NCBI GenBank assembly: GCA_024280885.1
Contig: JAJRPF010000061.1
Span: forward strand, 1 to 64,000
Direction: 5' to 3'
DNA length: 64,000 nucleotides
Source of the DNA: Planctomycetota bacterium
GTDB lineage: Bacteria > Planctomycetota > JAJSAM01 > JAJVHW01
Shown here: in pieces, positions 1 through 7,827 of the stretch
Layout: each line of letters starts with the position of its first letter
How positions within the stretch are numbered: the first letter of the stretch is position 1
Notes under the pieces: generated by a model
Databases searched by the model: none
Told to the model about the DNA's origin: nothing
What the model saw: the letters and a program-made list of their open reading frames with translations, nothing else
Made by a program: the position numbers and the translations under genes

Positions 1-489
1 CGGGATCCGGCCCTCGTCGCATTTGTCGGGGTCGGGATCGAATTGGTTGTCCACGAAGTAGATGATCTGGCCGTGGCTCTCGCCGATGTTGCGAACCCCG
101 TGTGCGACGCCAGGTGGGATGCGCAGAAGTCGGGAGTTGCCGTCGCCCATCACGATTCGGCGGACCTCGTTCTCGGTGGCCGAGCCCTCCCGGGCGTCGC
201 CGAGGACGACCAGCATCTTGCTCGACGGCGGCACGAACCAAACATCCGTCTGGCGGCGATGCAGATGGAACGCCTTGATGACTCCGGGATCCATCACGCT
301 GAAATTCACCTGACAGACGGTGAAGCCTGGGACGTCGCGGTGGATGCCCTCGTTCAGACGGCCCAGTTCGGTCATCGACCCGCCGTCGTCGTTGAAACGC
401 CGCAATTGGACGATCTCGACACCGTCAATCTGCGGCGTTCCGCCGTAGTCCTGGATCGAATAGGCGTCGCGTGCGCGCTCGTTCAGCAT
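1..489 (-). CDS. RmlC-like dTDP-4-dehydrorhamnose 3,5-epimerase family protein (3' end outside window)
   Basis: The first 163 codons of a minus-strand gene that continues past the left edge. The cupin-type core is visible: HLHRRQTDVWFVPPSSK, then a strand ending in VVLGDAREG, then IPPGVAHGVRNIG and a DNQFDPDPDKCDE tail. This matches the RmlC pattern (first His cluster, IPPGxAHG, then a YDP-type segment). RmlC enzymes epimerise C3 and C5 of dTDP-4-keto-6-deoxyglucose in the cytoplasm for rhamnose synthesis; some homologues act on other nucleotide sugars, so the substrate is unproven. The ATG at 489 is preceded by GGAGGA at good spacing. The gene may serve surface polysaccharide synthesis, like the SDR enzyme at 56.4 kb and the O-antigen-ligase-like gene at 48.1 kb. 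Confidence 0.8.
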   Translation of the reverse strand, partial: MLNERARDAYSIQDYGGTPQIDGVEIVQLRRFNDDGGSMTELGRLNEGIHRDVPGFTVCQVNFSVMDPGVIKAFHLHRRQTDVWFVPPSSKMLVVLGDAREGSATENEVRRIVMGDGNSRLLRIPPGVAHGVRNIGESHGQIIYFVDNQFDPDPDKCDEGRIP

Positions 490-722
490 GCTTCCTCCGG
501 GTCTGTGGCGAGGCCGGAACAGGCTCGCTCCACGCTCGAATGACGATTGAATGCGACAGGACGGTCCACGTCCAGCCCGCCTCTCGGGTGATCCGCGAAA
601 ACCGTTCCACGCCGTCGAATGCAAGCAATCTTCGGCAGGTTCTCGGGAAATTCGGAACGAACGCCCGGGCTCATACGTCCATATCAGAGGGCGCCGAGTT
701 TGGGTCGATCCGTGAGAGAACT

Positions 723-974
723 ATGCCGAGAAAGCGAAAGCGCGAACGCCCGGGCCTCCTGCCCGAAGACAAGGAACTCACCGGCACATGGTGGCGGTGC
801 AAGGTACACGCTCTGACGCAGGACCCAATTCTGCTGGGCGGGCTCACCTATTGCCCGGCCGACGACTGCACAGAGTTGGTCGTTCTGGTGCACTCCGCAC
901 TCCAAGACCGCGAGAAGGACCGCCGCGGCTGGAACGACGTGTCGTCCGGCAAGGCCAAGGCCGTCAAGAAGTAG
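723..974 (+). CDS. Small hypothetical protein with paired cysteines
   Basis: An 83-residue protein starting MPRKRKRERPG, so with a very basic N-terminus. It contains WWRCKVH and YCPADDC, which could form a small metal site, and ends in the basic AKAVKK. The ATG at 723 follows GAGAG at plausible spacing; the frame stays open upstream to 471 but that part looks non-coding. I do not recognise a family. A minus-strand frame overlaps it, so coding status is only moderately supported. It points toward the minus-strand membrane protein gene (tail to tail). Confidence 0.45.
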   Translation: MPRKRKRERPGLLPEDKELTGTWWRCKVHALTQDPILLGGLTYCPADDCTELVVLVHSALQDREKDRRGWNDVSSGKAKAVKK

Positions 975-1051
975 CGCACACGACTGGATACGCGCGTTCT
1001 GGCTTAGGCGTGACTCGACGAACGGGCGCGTCGGTGCCGACGTTGTCGGAC

Positions 1052-1732
1052 CTACGCCCGCGTTCGCGTCCGGCTCGCGCACCACGCGCGCACATGCGCC
1101 GTGCCGGTGAACAAGAAGAGCGCCGCGGATGGCAGCGCCGTGAGTACAGCCACGCCCCAGATCGCGCTCCGAACGCCACGCGACGACACGATCGCGGCGA
1201 GAGCTCCGGCGTCGAGCCCCTCACCCGTCAGGCGGAAGAGACCGACAACGTCGTCGCACAGTTGTGCCGTCCATGCGGAAGAGTCGGGGAGCAGCGTGTT
1301 CGACGTATGAACCGCGGCCGCGGCGGCGAGCGCGGCAAGAACGACGAGCGCACCGCGGGTCCAACGCCGTCCGCGCTCGGTGCCACACACGAGCCGCAAC
1401 GCCGAGAACAGCAACACAACGGCGGCGAACGCAATCGCGAGGCTCCAGGGCAGCACCGCAGACGAGAGCCGGTCCGCGACTCCGCCGAGCGACTCGGTGT
1501 ACGCGACGATCAGATCCTCTTCGGTCGTGCCGTCGCCACCGCCAGCCACGAGTTCGACGTGCGCGCCTTGCAATCCGACGCGCACGAAACGCGGAGCGAC
1601 CCAGGCACTACCGGCGATGGCCGCCGAACTCAACAGGACGAGTACGGCCCACGCGACGACCAGAGCGCCGGTCCAGCCGCCCGGACTACGACGGACGAGA
1701 TCCTCGGTGACGGGCCTTGTGGAATCCGTCAC
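1052..1732 (-). CDS. Hypothetical integral membrane protein
   Basis: A 226-residue protein with four clear hydrophobic segments: about residues 20-45 (GALVVAWAVLVLLSSAAIAG), 92-115, 123-143 (GALVVLAALAAAAAVHTSN) and 190-210 (WGVAVLTALPSAALFLFTG). The stretch between the first and second segments, about 50-90, is hydrophilic and probably on the periplasmic side. No known domain is recognised. It lies 48 bp downstream of the exonuclease III gene on the same strand, so the two may be co-transcribed, but nothing in the sequence links their functions. Confidence 0.7.
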   Translation of the reverse strand: MTDSTRPVTEDLVRRSPGGWTGALVVAWAVLVLLSSAAIAGSAWVAPRFVRVGLQGAHVELVAGGGDGTTEEDLIVAYTESLGGVADRLSSAVLPWSLAIAFAAVVLLFSALRLVCGTERGRRWTRGALVVLAALAAAAAVHTSNTLLPDSSAWTAQLCDDVVGLFRLTGEGLDAGALAAIVSSRGVRSAIWGVAVLTALPSAALFLFTGTAHVRAWCASRTRTRA

Positions 1733-1780
1733 GCGCTGATCGTCCGGAATTCGCGGGCGCTCACGACTGCCATGCCTCCG

Positions 1781-2566
1781 TCAACCGAGAACGGCAGCGT
1801 CCAGTTCGACGCCAACGGGACAATGATCCGAACCGAGCACCTCGGTGTCGATGAAGGCGCCGCGGACGTGCTCCATCGCACCCGGCGTCGCCAGCACATA
1901 GTCGATCCGCCAACCGATATTCTTCTCGCGAACGCCACGGCGCTGGCTCCACCACGAGTAGCAAGCGGTCTCCGGCTGGAAGTGACGGTACGTATCCACC
2001 CATCCCGCGCGCAGCCAGCGATCGAGTTCCTCGCGCTCCTCCGGGCAGAACCCGCTCGTCTTCGCGTTCTGCCGCGGTCGCGCCAGATCGATCTCGCGGT
2101 GCGCGGTGTTGAAGTCCCCCATCACGAGCACCGGATCGCCGTCGCTCAGCGCGGACTCGAAGAGCTCGAAGACGCGGGCGTAGAAGTCGAGTTTGAACGG
2201 GATACGCGAGTTGTCGCGGTCCTTTCCCGATCCGTTGGGGAAGTACGCGTTCACGATGCGCAGGCGCCCGAAGCGCAGCATCTGATACCGGCCCTCGGCG
2301 TCGAAGTCCGGGACGCCGAGGGCTTCCACGACCTCGTCGGCCGGACGCCGCGCCAGGAAGCCCACGCCGCTGTAGCCCTTCCGCTCGGCGGCAACCCAAT
2401 ACGCATGGTGCGCGTCGGACTCGCGGATCTCGACCGGGATCTGCTCGGGCAGCGCGCGCACTTCCTGCAACCCCACGAACTCGGCCCCATCGCTCGCCAG
2501 CCACTCGGCGAAGCCCTTGCGGGCGGCGGCACGAATGCCATTGACGTTCCAGGACACCACTCGCAT
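1781..2566 (-). CDS. xthA: Exodeoxyribonuclease III
   Basis: A 261-residue Mg-dependent AP endonuclease/3'-5' exonuclease of the EEP fold, acting in base-excision repair in the cytoplasm. The family motifs appear in order: RVVSWNVNGIRAA at the N-terminus, GLQEVRA (metal-binding Glu), GVGFLAR, NAYFPNGSGKDRDN, GDFNTAHREIDL (Asp/Asn pair), GWRIDYVLA, and the catalytic GSDHCPV near the C-terminus. Length matches the family (about 260-270). The start at 2566 was chosen because GGAGGA precedes it at 5-7 nt and the conserved MRVVSWNVNG begins there; 13 extra codons upstream show no conservation. Confidence 0.95.
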   Translation of the reverse strand: MRVVSWNVNGIRAAARKGFAEWLASDGAEFVGLQEVRALPEQIPVEIRESDAHHAYWVAAERKGYSGVGFLARRPADEVVEALGVPDFDAEGRYQMLRFGRLRIVNAYFPNGSGKDRDNSRIPFKLDFYARVFELFESALSDGDPVLVMGDFNTAHREIDLARPRQNAKTSGFCPEEREELDRWLRAGWVDTYRHFQPETACYSWWSQRRGVREKNIGWRIDYVLATPGAMEHVRGAFIDTEVLGSDHCPVGVELDAAVLG

Positions 2567-2700
2567 CGCGTTCCTCCGGGACAGTTCGGGGCACTTCGGG
2601 TGCATCGAAGCGCGGTGCGAGAGTAGCAGCGCGCCGAAGAACTCCCGCGTGCCAGCCGCATTCCACGGACACGGTGAACGGGCCGCGATAGATTGCCGCC

Positions 2701-3219
2701 ATGCACATGCGACACATCAACGGCGCGTATCTCATGGACACAGCCCGCGTCTACGGCGACGTGACGCTGGGTGAGGACGCGAACCTCTGGTGCGGAACCG
2801 CCATCCGCGGCGACGTGGCCCCCATCACAATCGGCGCGCGGTGCAACCTGCAGGACGGCGTGATCGTCCACTGCGACGACGACATCCCGATCGTGATCGG
2901 CGACGACGTCTCGATGGGCCACGGCGCCATCGTGCACGGCGTAACGGTCGGCGCGGGCTCCCTCATCGCCATCGGCGCCCGCGTCCTGGCCGGCTGCGAG
3001 ATCGGCCGCGGCTGCCTCATCGCCGCCGGAGCGGTCGTACCGCCGCGCACAATCGTGCCCGACGGAATGGTCGTAATGGGCCTACCGGGCCGGATCGTGC
3101 GCCCCGTGACGGAAGCAGAGGCCGCGTACCTGAAGATGATCCCCGGCCGCTACGTCCGGCTGGCGCGACTGCACCATGAACACCCGAACGACGCACGGGC
3201 AAAGCCGTTCGGGGAGTAG
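2701..3219 (+). CDS. Gamma-class carbonic anhydrase family protein (left-handed beta-helix)
   Basis: A 172-residue hexapeptide-repeat protein. Repeats such as ARVYGDVTLGEDANLWCG and IGDDVSMGHGAIVHG run through residues 15-130 and form a left-handed beta-helix. The three zinc-ligand histidines expected for the YrdA/gamma-CA family are at H57 (IVHC), H74 and H79 (MGHGAIVHG), with the normal 17 and 5 spacing. The C-terminus (residues 138-172) is the usual capping helix. The family includes true carbonic anhydrases and relatives of unknown substrate, so catalysis is not certain. It diverges from xthA, with 134 bp between the two starts. Confidence 0.92.
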   Translation: MHMRHINGAYLMDTARVYGDVTLGEDANLWCGTAIRGDVAPITIGARCNLQDGVIVHCDDDIPIVIGDDVSMGHGAIVHGVTVGAGSLIAIGARVLAGCEIGRGCLIAAGAVVPPRTIVPDGMVVMGLPGRIVRPVTEAEAAYLKMIPGRYVRLARLHHEHPNDARAKPFGE

Positions 3220-3301
3220 GGCGGCGCACGACGTCGCTGCGTCAACGGGACGTCCGCGAAGACGGCCCGAGCACCCACTCCCACGACAACGCGGGAAACG
3301 C

Positions 3302-3505
3302 GAGCGAGTGGCGCGGTCTGTGCGCCAGCACAGGGCGTGACACTCGCGGTGAGGTGCAGGGACGGGATTCCGCCAGCGAAACCCGAATTCACGACGGGCT
3401 CAGTTCCACGTTGCGGTCCCTATCCGGGGCGCGTCAACGACTACCGAGCGCGGCCCCGGTTGAAGCTGCCGGAGCCCGGCCCGGAGCCGAACATGCGAGC
3501 GGGAG
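3302..3505 (+). repeat. Dispersed intergenic repeat, copy A, with covarying hairpin
   Basis: This stretch matches, imperfectly but throughout, the reverse complement of 14531-14741. It opens with a long hairpin at 3304-3347: GCGAGTG pairs with CACTCGC, a GCG/TGA internal loop follows, then CGGTCTGTGC pairs mostly with GCACAGGGCG around a GCCA loop. A conserved tail then reads GGTGAGGTGCAGGGACGGGA and later GGTTGAAGC. It sits between the convergent gamma-carbonic anhydrase and anti-sigma genes. The rest of the 3220-3756 gap holds hairpin copy B and a large inverted repeat; no gene is seen. Confidence 0.75.
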
Positions 3506-3541
3506 CGAGCGGGGAGCCGGAGGCGACCCAAACGCAATGAC

Positions 3542-3585
3542 GCGCGTGGCGCGGCTTGTGCGTCAGCACAAGCCGTGACACGCGC
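3542..3585 (+). repeat. Covarying hairpin, copy B
   Basis: Same architecture as the hairpin at 3304-3347 but with different stem bases: GCGCGTG pairs perfectly with CACGCGC, the internal loop GCG/TGA is unchanged, and CGGCTTGTGC pairs perfectly with GCACAAGCCG around a GTCA tetraloop. The conserved tail of copies A and C is absent; here the hairpin runs straight into an 18-bp inverted repeat. Confidence 0.75.
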
Positions 3586-3657
3586 CTCCTGTTTCCCGGG
3601 CCATGAGTCGCGGTTCCGCATCTCGCGACGTCCGGGGCGGGCCCGGGAAACAGGAGG
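3585..3657. repeat. Nested 18-bp inverted repeat between convergent genes
   Basis: CCTCCTGTTTCCCGGGCC at 3585-3602 is the exact reverse complement of 3640-3657. The 37-nt spacer holds a second stem, GTCGCG (3607-3612) with CGCGAC (3624-3629). There is no T-run after either arm, so this is not a standard intrinsic terminator, but it could act as a bidirectional terminator or RNA stabiliser between the convergent genes ending at 3219 and 3757. Confidence 0.7.
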
Positions 3658-3756
3658 GTTCGCGGGAGAGCCGGTGTCCGGCGCTCGTGGATCGAGCGGA
3701 CCATGGGTTCATGTGAACGCCAGTCCTACCTCCCCCGCATTTGGATCCCCCGCTAC

Positions 3757-5139
3757 TCAGTGCACCTCTTTCGAAGTGAACTCGAGTTGCGGGAAACGGC
3801 CCTCGGCCTGCAATGCGTCACGAATGGCGCGTAGGTCGGGCTCGTACGGCGTGCCGGACCAACGCCCGATCGCCGCGTCGAGCAGAGCAAGCCCAGCTAC
3901 GACGTCGGCCTGCGCCGCTTCGTCGGCGTCTCCGATGACGGCCCGAACATCCGCGTCGTGCTGTGCCAATCGGGTGGCGGCGGAGCGGCCGATCGGCCCC
4001 TCGGCATCGTCCGAGTGCAGCGCGTCGAGTTCGCGCCACTCGCGGCCGGCGTCGCCAGCATCGGCAGCCTGAACGGCATCGTTCCAGCGCGAAGCGAGTG
4101 CTCGCATCGGCCCCCACGCGCGTCGCTCCCGCGCGCCGAACTCGGTGAGCGCACCATCGAGATGACGCCGGAACGTGGACGCTTTGGACATGCCGGGGAA
4201 GGCTGCGAATTCTCCCCCGTCGGCGTCCAACGCGCCCAGGTACGGCCAGCCGCGCTCCAGGAAGCCCGCCAGGTCCTCCGGCAACACCATGACGTTCACC
4301 ATCACAGGCACGAACTGCTGCAAGCGCAATTGAACGTCCGCGTCCGTGAACGTCTTAGACTTCAGGTCGAGACAGATCGGGCAGGTCGGATGGTGGATGA
4401 AGAGGAGCACGGGTCGGCCCGTCACGCGCGCCACGGCGCGGCCCTCGTCGAGCGAACCGAGCCATTGCGGCTCGCCGTCGCGCAGGGGTTCGAATGCAGC
4501 CAGCACGCCCGCGGCCGCTTCGACATCTGCGAGCACATCGAGATCCAGCGCTTGCAGCGCGTGTTCCGGAATCGAAGTGACAGTCACCGCACGCGCTGCC
4601 GCGGTGGGGTTCGCGGTCGCGACCTCGCCACTCGAAACAGCCTGCCCGTTTGCCTGCGCTTCCCGATCCTGCGTGTCCCCATCTCTCGGCCCCGCTCCGA
4701 ACGCGCCGAAGTGCGAGGCCGCCAATCCGACACCGAGCAGGAGTAGAGCCGCAGCGGCGAGACGCAACGGAGATCGCCACACCGGGGTCACAACTGGCGC
4801 GGAATCTCCTGCCCGATCCGCGGCGATCCGCGCCTCGACGTCCTCGAAGCTCACGCGACAGGTCGGCGGCTCTTCGTCGGCGACGGCGGTCAATGCGTGC
4901 ACCTCGCGGAACGCCTCCATGAGCTCCCGGTCAGCAGACGATGCCGAGACCTCGAGCAACAGACGCTCTTGCTCCGCTGCGGACAACCGACCGGCTGCGA
5001 GGGCCCGCGCGCGTTCCAGGAGGCCGTCGCGTGGTTCCGCGTCCCGATGCGCGTCGTGCGGCATGCGGCCGTCTTCATGTGAGCTGGCTCCATGCGAGTC
5101 ATCTTCATGTGCGTCGTCGTCGTGCATCGTGTCGTGCAT
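3757..5139 (-). CDS. Transmembrane anti-sigma factor with extracytoplasmic thioredoxin-like domain
   Basis: A 460-residue protein encoded 66 bp downstream of an ECF sigma gene. Residues 1-38 are extremely rich in His and Asp (MHDTMHDDDAHEDD and so on), residues 38-110 form a helical cytoplasmic part typical of anti-sigma factors, residues 124-144 are one transmembrane helix, and residues 225-345 look like a thioredoxin-fold domain with GRPVLLFIHHPTCPICLD (CPIC at 253-256). I infer that it holds the sigma factor at the membrane and that its redox or metal state changes that grip. The zinc-binding ZAS motif HxxxCxxC is absent. The ATG at 5139 was chosen for the strong AAAGGAGG upstream; a second ATG lies at 5127. 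The C-terminal 110 residues are helical and unassigned. Confidence 0.75.
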   Translation of the reverse strand: MHDTMHDDDAHEDDSHGASSHEDGRMPHDAHRDAEPRDGLLERARALAAGRLSAAEQERLLLEVSASSADRELMEAFREVHALTAVADEEPPTCRVSFEDVEARIAADRAGDSAPVVTPVWRSPLRLAAAALLLLGVGLAASHFGAFGAGPRDGDTQDREAQANGQAVSSGEVATANPTAAARAVTVTSIPEHALQALDLDVLADVEAAAGVLAAFEPLRDGEPQWLGSLDEGRAVARVTGRPVLLFIHHPTCPICLDLKSKTFTDADVQLRLQQFVPVMVNVMVLPEDLAGFLERGWPYLGALDADGGEFAAFPGMSKASTFRRHLDGALTEFGARERRAWGPMRALASRWNDAVQAADAGDAGREWRELDALHSDDAEGPIGRSAATRLAQHDADVRAVIGDADEAAQADVVAGLALLDAAIGRWSGTPYEPDLRAIRDALQAEGRFPQLEFTSKEVH

Positions 5140-5205
5140 CGTGTCGTCCTCCTTTCTGCCCTTGCTCTCCGTGGTGTCCGTGGCTCGCGCCACGCTGCCC
5201 GCTCG

Positions 5206-5733
5206 TCACCCTGCCTGCAGGTGGCGATAGCGACCGAGGGCTTCCGCCAGCGCCAGCGTGGCCCTGCGCACCCGCGTCTCAACCGTCTTCACCGGCGTGC
5301 CCGTGGCCTCCGAGATCTCGCGCGCCGTCATGCCTTGGAAGCGAAACAGCTCGAACGCCTGCCGCGACGACTCGGGCAGGGCATCAAGCGCCGTCCGAAC
5401 CTGCGCGAGCAGAAAACCCTGCGCCTCCCGGTCCGCGACCTCGCCCGCCGTGGCTGGAGCTGTCCGTTCGGGCCCCGGCGCTGGAGCCAATTCTCGGCGT
5501 CGTGCTGTCTTCTTCCATTCGTTGAGGAACAGGCGGTAGGCGGTGCTTCGCAGGAACCCGTCGAGGCTGCCGCGGCCGTCGTACACATCGCGCTTACGCC
5601 AGACCGCAGCGAATGCGTCCTGGAGAAGGTCCTCGGCGTCAGCGCGATTCCCAGTCAGCCGGTACAGGAACCGGTAAAGCGGGTCACGTTGACGCTCGAA
5701 GAGATCGCGAAAGTCCTGCCTTGTCAGCCCCAA
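5206..5733 (-). CDS. ECF RNA polymerase sigma factor
   Basis: A 175-residue sigma-70 family protein of standard ECF length. Region 2 covers about residues 10-80: FERQRDPLYRFLYRLTGNRADAEDLLQDAFAAVW, then SLDGFLRSTAYRLFLNEWKK. Region 4 covers about residues 115-165: LPESSRQAFELFRFQGMTAREISEATGTPVKTVETRVRRA, a complete helix-turn-helix. It directs RNA polymerase to its own promoter set. The start is TTG at 5733 with GGAGG just upstream. The downstream membrane gene is the likely anti-sigma factor, giving a conventional ECF/anti-sigma operon, unlike the five fused sigma genes further right. Confidence 0.9.
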   Translation of the reverse strand: MGLTRQDFRDLFERQRDPLYRFLYRLTGNRADAEDLLQDAFAAVWRKRDVYDGRGSLDGFLRSTAYRLFLNEWKKTARRRELAPAPGPERTAPATAGEVADREAQGFLLAQVRTALDALPESSRQAFELFRFQGMTAREISEATGTPVKTVETRVRRATLALAEALGRYRHLQAG

Positions 5734-5886
5734 AGATCCTCCGGCGCGAACCCCCGTCGCCGTACGGCATCAGCCGTCCTCGATCTACAGGACAGTGCCG
5801 CGAGGACAACCCCTTCACCCGAATTCATCTCATGCGAGCTCGGTGCTTGGCTGCCGCGTAGGAGGTACTCCGGGCGGATTGGAGAG

Positions 5887-7554
5887 TCAGCGTGCGGCGG
5901 CGCGCCCGAACGTGGCGACCTCGTCACGAAGCTGCGCGAAGAGGATGTCCTCGAGGTTGTCGCTCTTGACGGCGCCCTCAACGCCGTGCGAAGCGGCGGA
6001 CGCTTCCGGCGTCCCGTACTCGATGAAGATGAACTTCCCGCGCGTGAACTGCGCGATCTGTCGGAAGACGAGCGTGCCGACCGGGTCGAGACCACTGGCG
6101 GCGACAGAGTGGATGCGGATGCCCTTTGCGAGCGCCGCCCGCGCACTCTCGCCGTACGAGACGTCGCCCACGTAGTCCATGTGCGGGGGCGCGTCGGCAA
6201 TCAGGAACGCGACCTTCGCCGCGCCGGGGCGCCAACTGACGCCGTCCACGGCCTGCGCGACCGCCTGATTGAGCGACTCGGGGCCGTCACCGCCACCGGC
6301 CGCGCTCACGCCGCGCAGCGCCTCGTCGAAAGCCTCGATGTCGGCCGTGAAGGCGTGCGTTGCTGTCACGTACTCGTCGCCGATGTCGCGATAGAGGACC
6401 GCTGCGTAGCGAAGATCGAATTCGCGACCGAGTCCGCGCAGCTTCTCGGTGACGCGCAGGAGCGCAGCCTTGATGCTGGCGATCTCATCGCCCATCGAGC
6501 CGGTCGTGTCGATCACGAAGCAGACGTCGAGCTTCACCGGGTCCGCGGTCGCACTCGGTTCCGGAAGCGTGATCTGGATCTCGGTTCCCGTGCCGTCCCA
6601 CGTCACTCGCGCGCCCACGCCGCCGACCGAGTCGCCGCCCGGGCCGACGTCATCACGGACGTAGGCCTCGACGATCAGTTCGCCCCCCTCGCCGGTCGGC
6701 AGCGCCGCAAGGATCGGGTAGACGGGCACGCGCCCATCCCCGTACGTGGTCGCCGTCCAGAGCACGCGATCGGCAGCTTCATCGATGACCGAGACGACCG
6801 CACCCGGTACGGGATCTCCGTTCGCATCCACGACGCGCACGTGGCGACGATCACTCACATCCATTGGATGATAGAGCTGCTGGATTTGCTTCTGGTCCAC
6901 CCACGAGGCGAGGAACTCCAGGTAGGCTTCGTAGTCAGCGTTGTCGTCGGTGGCCCCGGCCTTCAACTGCTGCGCAGGGACGCCGCGAGCTTTGCCCATC
7001 GCGTCGACGGAGCGCGACGCGGCCTCACGCAGGCTCTCGACGTCCGCCGACCCGGAACTGCCCACGTCGGCCCGGGGACGGTCATCATGGACGGCCGCAG
7101 GCTTCGCCGGAGCAACGCGTGCAGGGGCCGCCTCCCGATCTGCGCCCACGCCCGCGCCCGCGCCCGCGCCGTCGGTTGGCATGGAGGTCGATTCCGCGGG
7201 AACGGGCGCACCTGGCGTCGGCTTGCCGAGGGCATCGCCCCCATCCAATTCGGCGTGCGCAGTGAACCGGCTCCCGTCACCGCCGCCGTCGCTCCCGGGC
7301 ACGGCCCTTTCGGCGACGGCGCGTCGGGATGTGGCGGAGACACCGCCCCCGCCGCTCCTGCGCATCACCCACGGTCCACTCGACTCGCTCACGATGTCGC
7401 GACCGCCGAGTTCGTCGCAGAACGCGATGTGCCCAGCCGCGTCCGCTTCCGGGCGCATTTCCACAGGCCCATCGCCCGTCGGCTCCGAGGTCGAGCACCC
7501 GATTCCGACGAGAGCGACGGTGGTGAGGGCGAGAGGGAGCGAAACGCGACGCAT
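5887..7554 (-). CDS. VWA-domain lipoprotein
   Basis: A 555-residue predicted lipoprotein: the signal sequence ends in ALVGIGCST, giving lipidation at about Cys20. Residues 60-190 are low-complexity and rich in Gly, Ala and Pro. Residues 195-340 include a small beta-domain with RRHVRVVDANGDPVPGAVVSVID, a carboxypeptidase-regulatory-like module. A von Willebrand factor A domain follows from about residue 345: LDVCFVIDTTGSMGDEI carries the MIDAS DxTxS motif, then DLRYAAVLYRDIGDEY and KVAFLIADAPPHMDY. It probably binds a protein ligand through Mg in the periplasm or at the outer membrane. AGGAGA precedes the ATG. A 5'-adjacent RraB-like gene lies 270 bp upstream. Confidence 0.85.
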   Translation of the reverse strand: MRRVSLPLALTTVALVGIGCSTSEPTGDGPVEMRPEADAAGHIAFCDELGGRDIVSESSGPWVMRRSGGGGVSATSRRAVAERAVPGSDGGGDGSRFTAHAELDGGDALGKPTPGAPVPAESTSMPTDGAGAGAGVGADREAAPARVAPAKPAAVHDDRPRADVGSSGSADVESLREAASRSVDAMGKARGVPAQQLKAGATDDNADYEAYLEFLASWVDQKQIQQLYHPMDVSDRRHVRVVDANGDPVPGAVVSVIDEAADRVLWTATTYGDGRVPVYPILAALPTGEGGELIVEAYVRDDVGPGGDSVGGVGARVTWDGTGTEIQITLPEPSATADPVKLDVCFVIDTTGSMGDEIASIKAALLRVTEKLRGLGREFDLRYAAVLYRDIGDEYVTATHAFTADIEAFDEALRGVSAAGGGDGPESLNQAVAQAVDGVSWRPGAAKVAFLIADAPPHMDYVGDVSYGESARAALAKGIRIHSVAASGLDPVGTLVFRQIAQFTRGKFIFIEYGTPEASAASHGVEGAVKSDNLEDILFAQLRDEVATFGRAAAR

Positions 7555-7740
7555 GGAAGTCTCCTGGAGTCAGCGGCAACCGGGCCGCACATCCTCAGAC
7601 GCAGTGCGGAGGCGAGAGTTCCCACAGGAGTGCCGTCCGTCGAATCGGGAGCCGAGATCGACGAGATCCGACGAAAACCGAGGCCAAAAGGCGCGAAAAC
7701 AGACCCGGTATGGATCTTGGGCGGGAGCGCCCGGTTGCGC

Positions 7741-7780
7741 ACCGGATTGCACCGGATTGCGCCGAATTGCGCCGAATTGC
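7741..7780. repeat. 10-bp tandem repeat
   Basis: Four 10-bp units in a row: ACCGGATTGC twice, then GCCGAATTGC twice, with partial units on both sides. It lies in the 273-bp gap between the VWA lipoprotein start (7554) and the RraB-like stop (7828), directly next to the 35-bp dispersed repeat. No gene is seen in the gap. Confidence 0.85.
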
Positions 7781-7789
7781 GCCAGCGTT

Positions 7790-7824
7790 GAGGCTATAAG
7801 GCCCCAAGGCCGACCCGGTCTGTG
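7790..7824 (+). repeat. 35-bp dispersed repeat, copy 1
   Basis: Starts GAGGCTATAAGG and ends CCGGTCTGTG. It is identical over 35 bp to the reverse complement of 14783-14817. It lies 3 bp beyond the stop codon of the RraB-like gene. Read in the direction of that gene it contains GGCC-TTGG-GGCC followed by TTATAG, a weak hairpin, so a 3'-end role is possible. Confidence 0.9.
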
Positions 7825-7827
7825 CGG

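Noticed and set aside
788-2626. Long plus-strand open frame of 612 codons
   Set aside because: It is antisense to the membrane protein and xthA genes, is composed of Arg/Ala/Glu-rich sequence typical of shadow frames at high GC, and shows no domain.
3150-3392. Small frames in repeat copies A and C that encode similar peptides
   Set aside because: The similarity follows from the DNA repeat. Base differences fall at all codon positions and no ribosome binding site is seen, so selection on protein is not supported.
3757-5733. ECF/anti-sigma pair as part of the fused sigma family
   Set aside because: The sigma factor here has normal length, no membrane helix and no linker motif, and its anti-sigma factor is separate.
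7741-7780. Possible CRISPR-like array
   Set aside because: The units are only 10 bp and directly adjacent with no spacers, so this is a simple tandem repeat.
5092-7791. Plus-strand open frame of 899 codons
   Set aside because: It is antisense to the anti-sigma 5' end, the ECF sigma and the VWA lipoprotein, all of which have clear domains. Composition is Arg- and Pro-rich without motifs.
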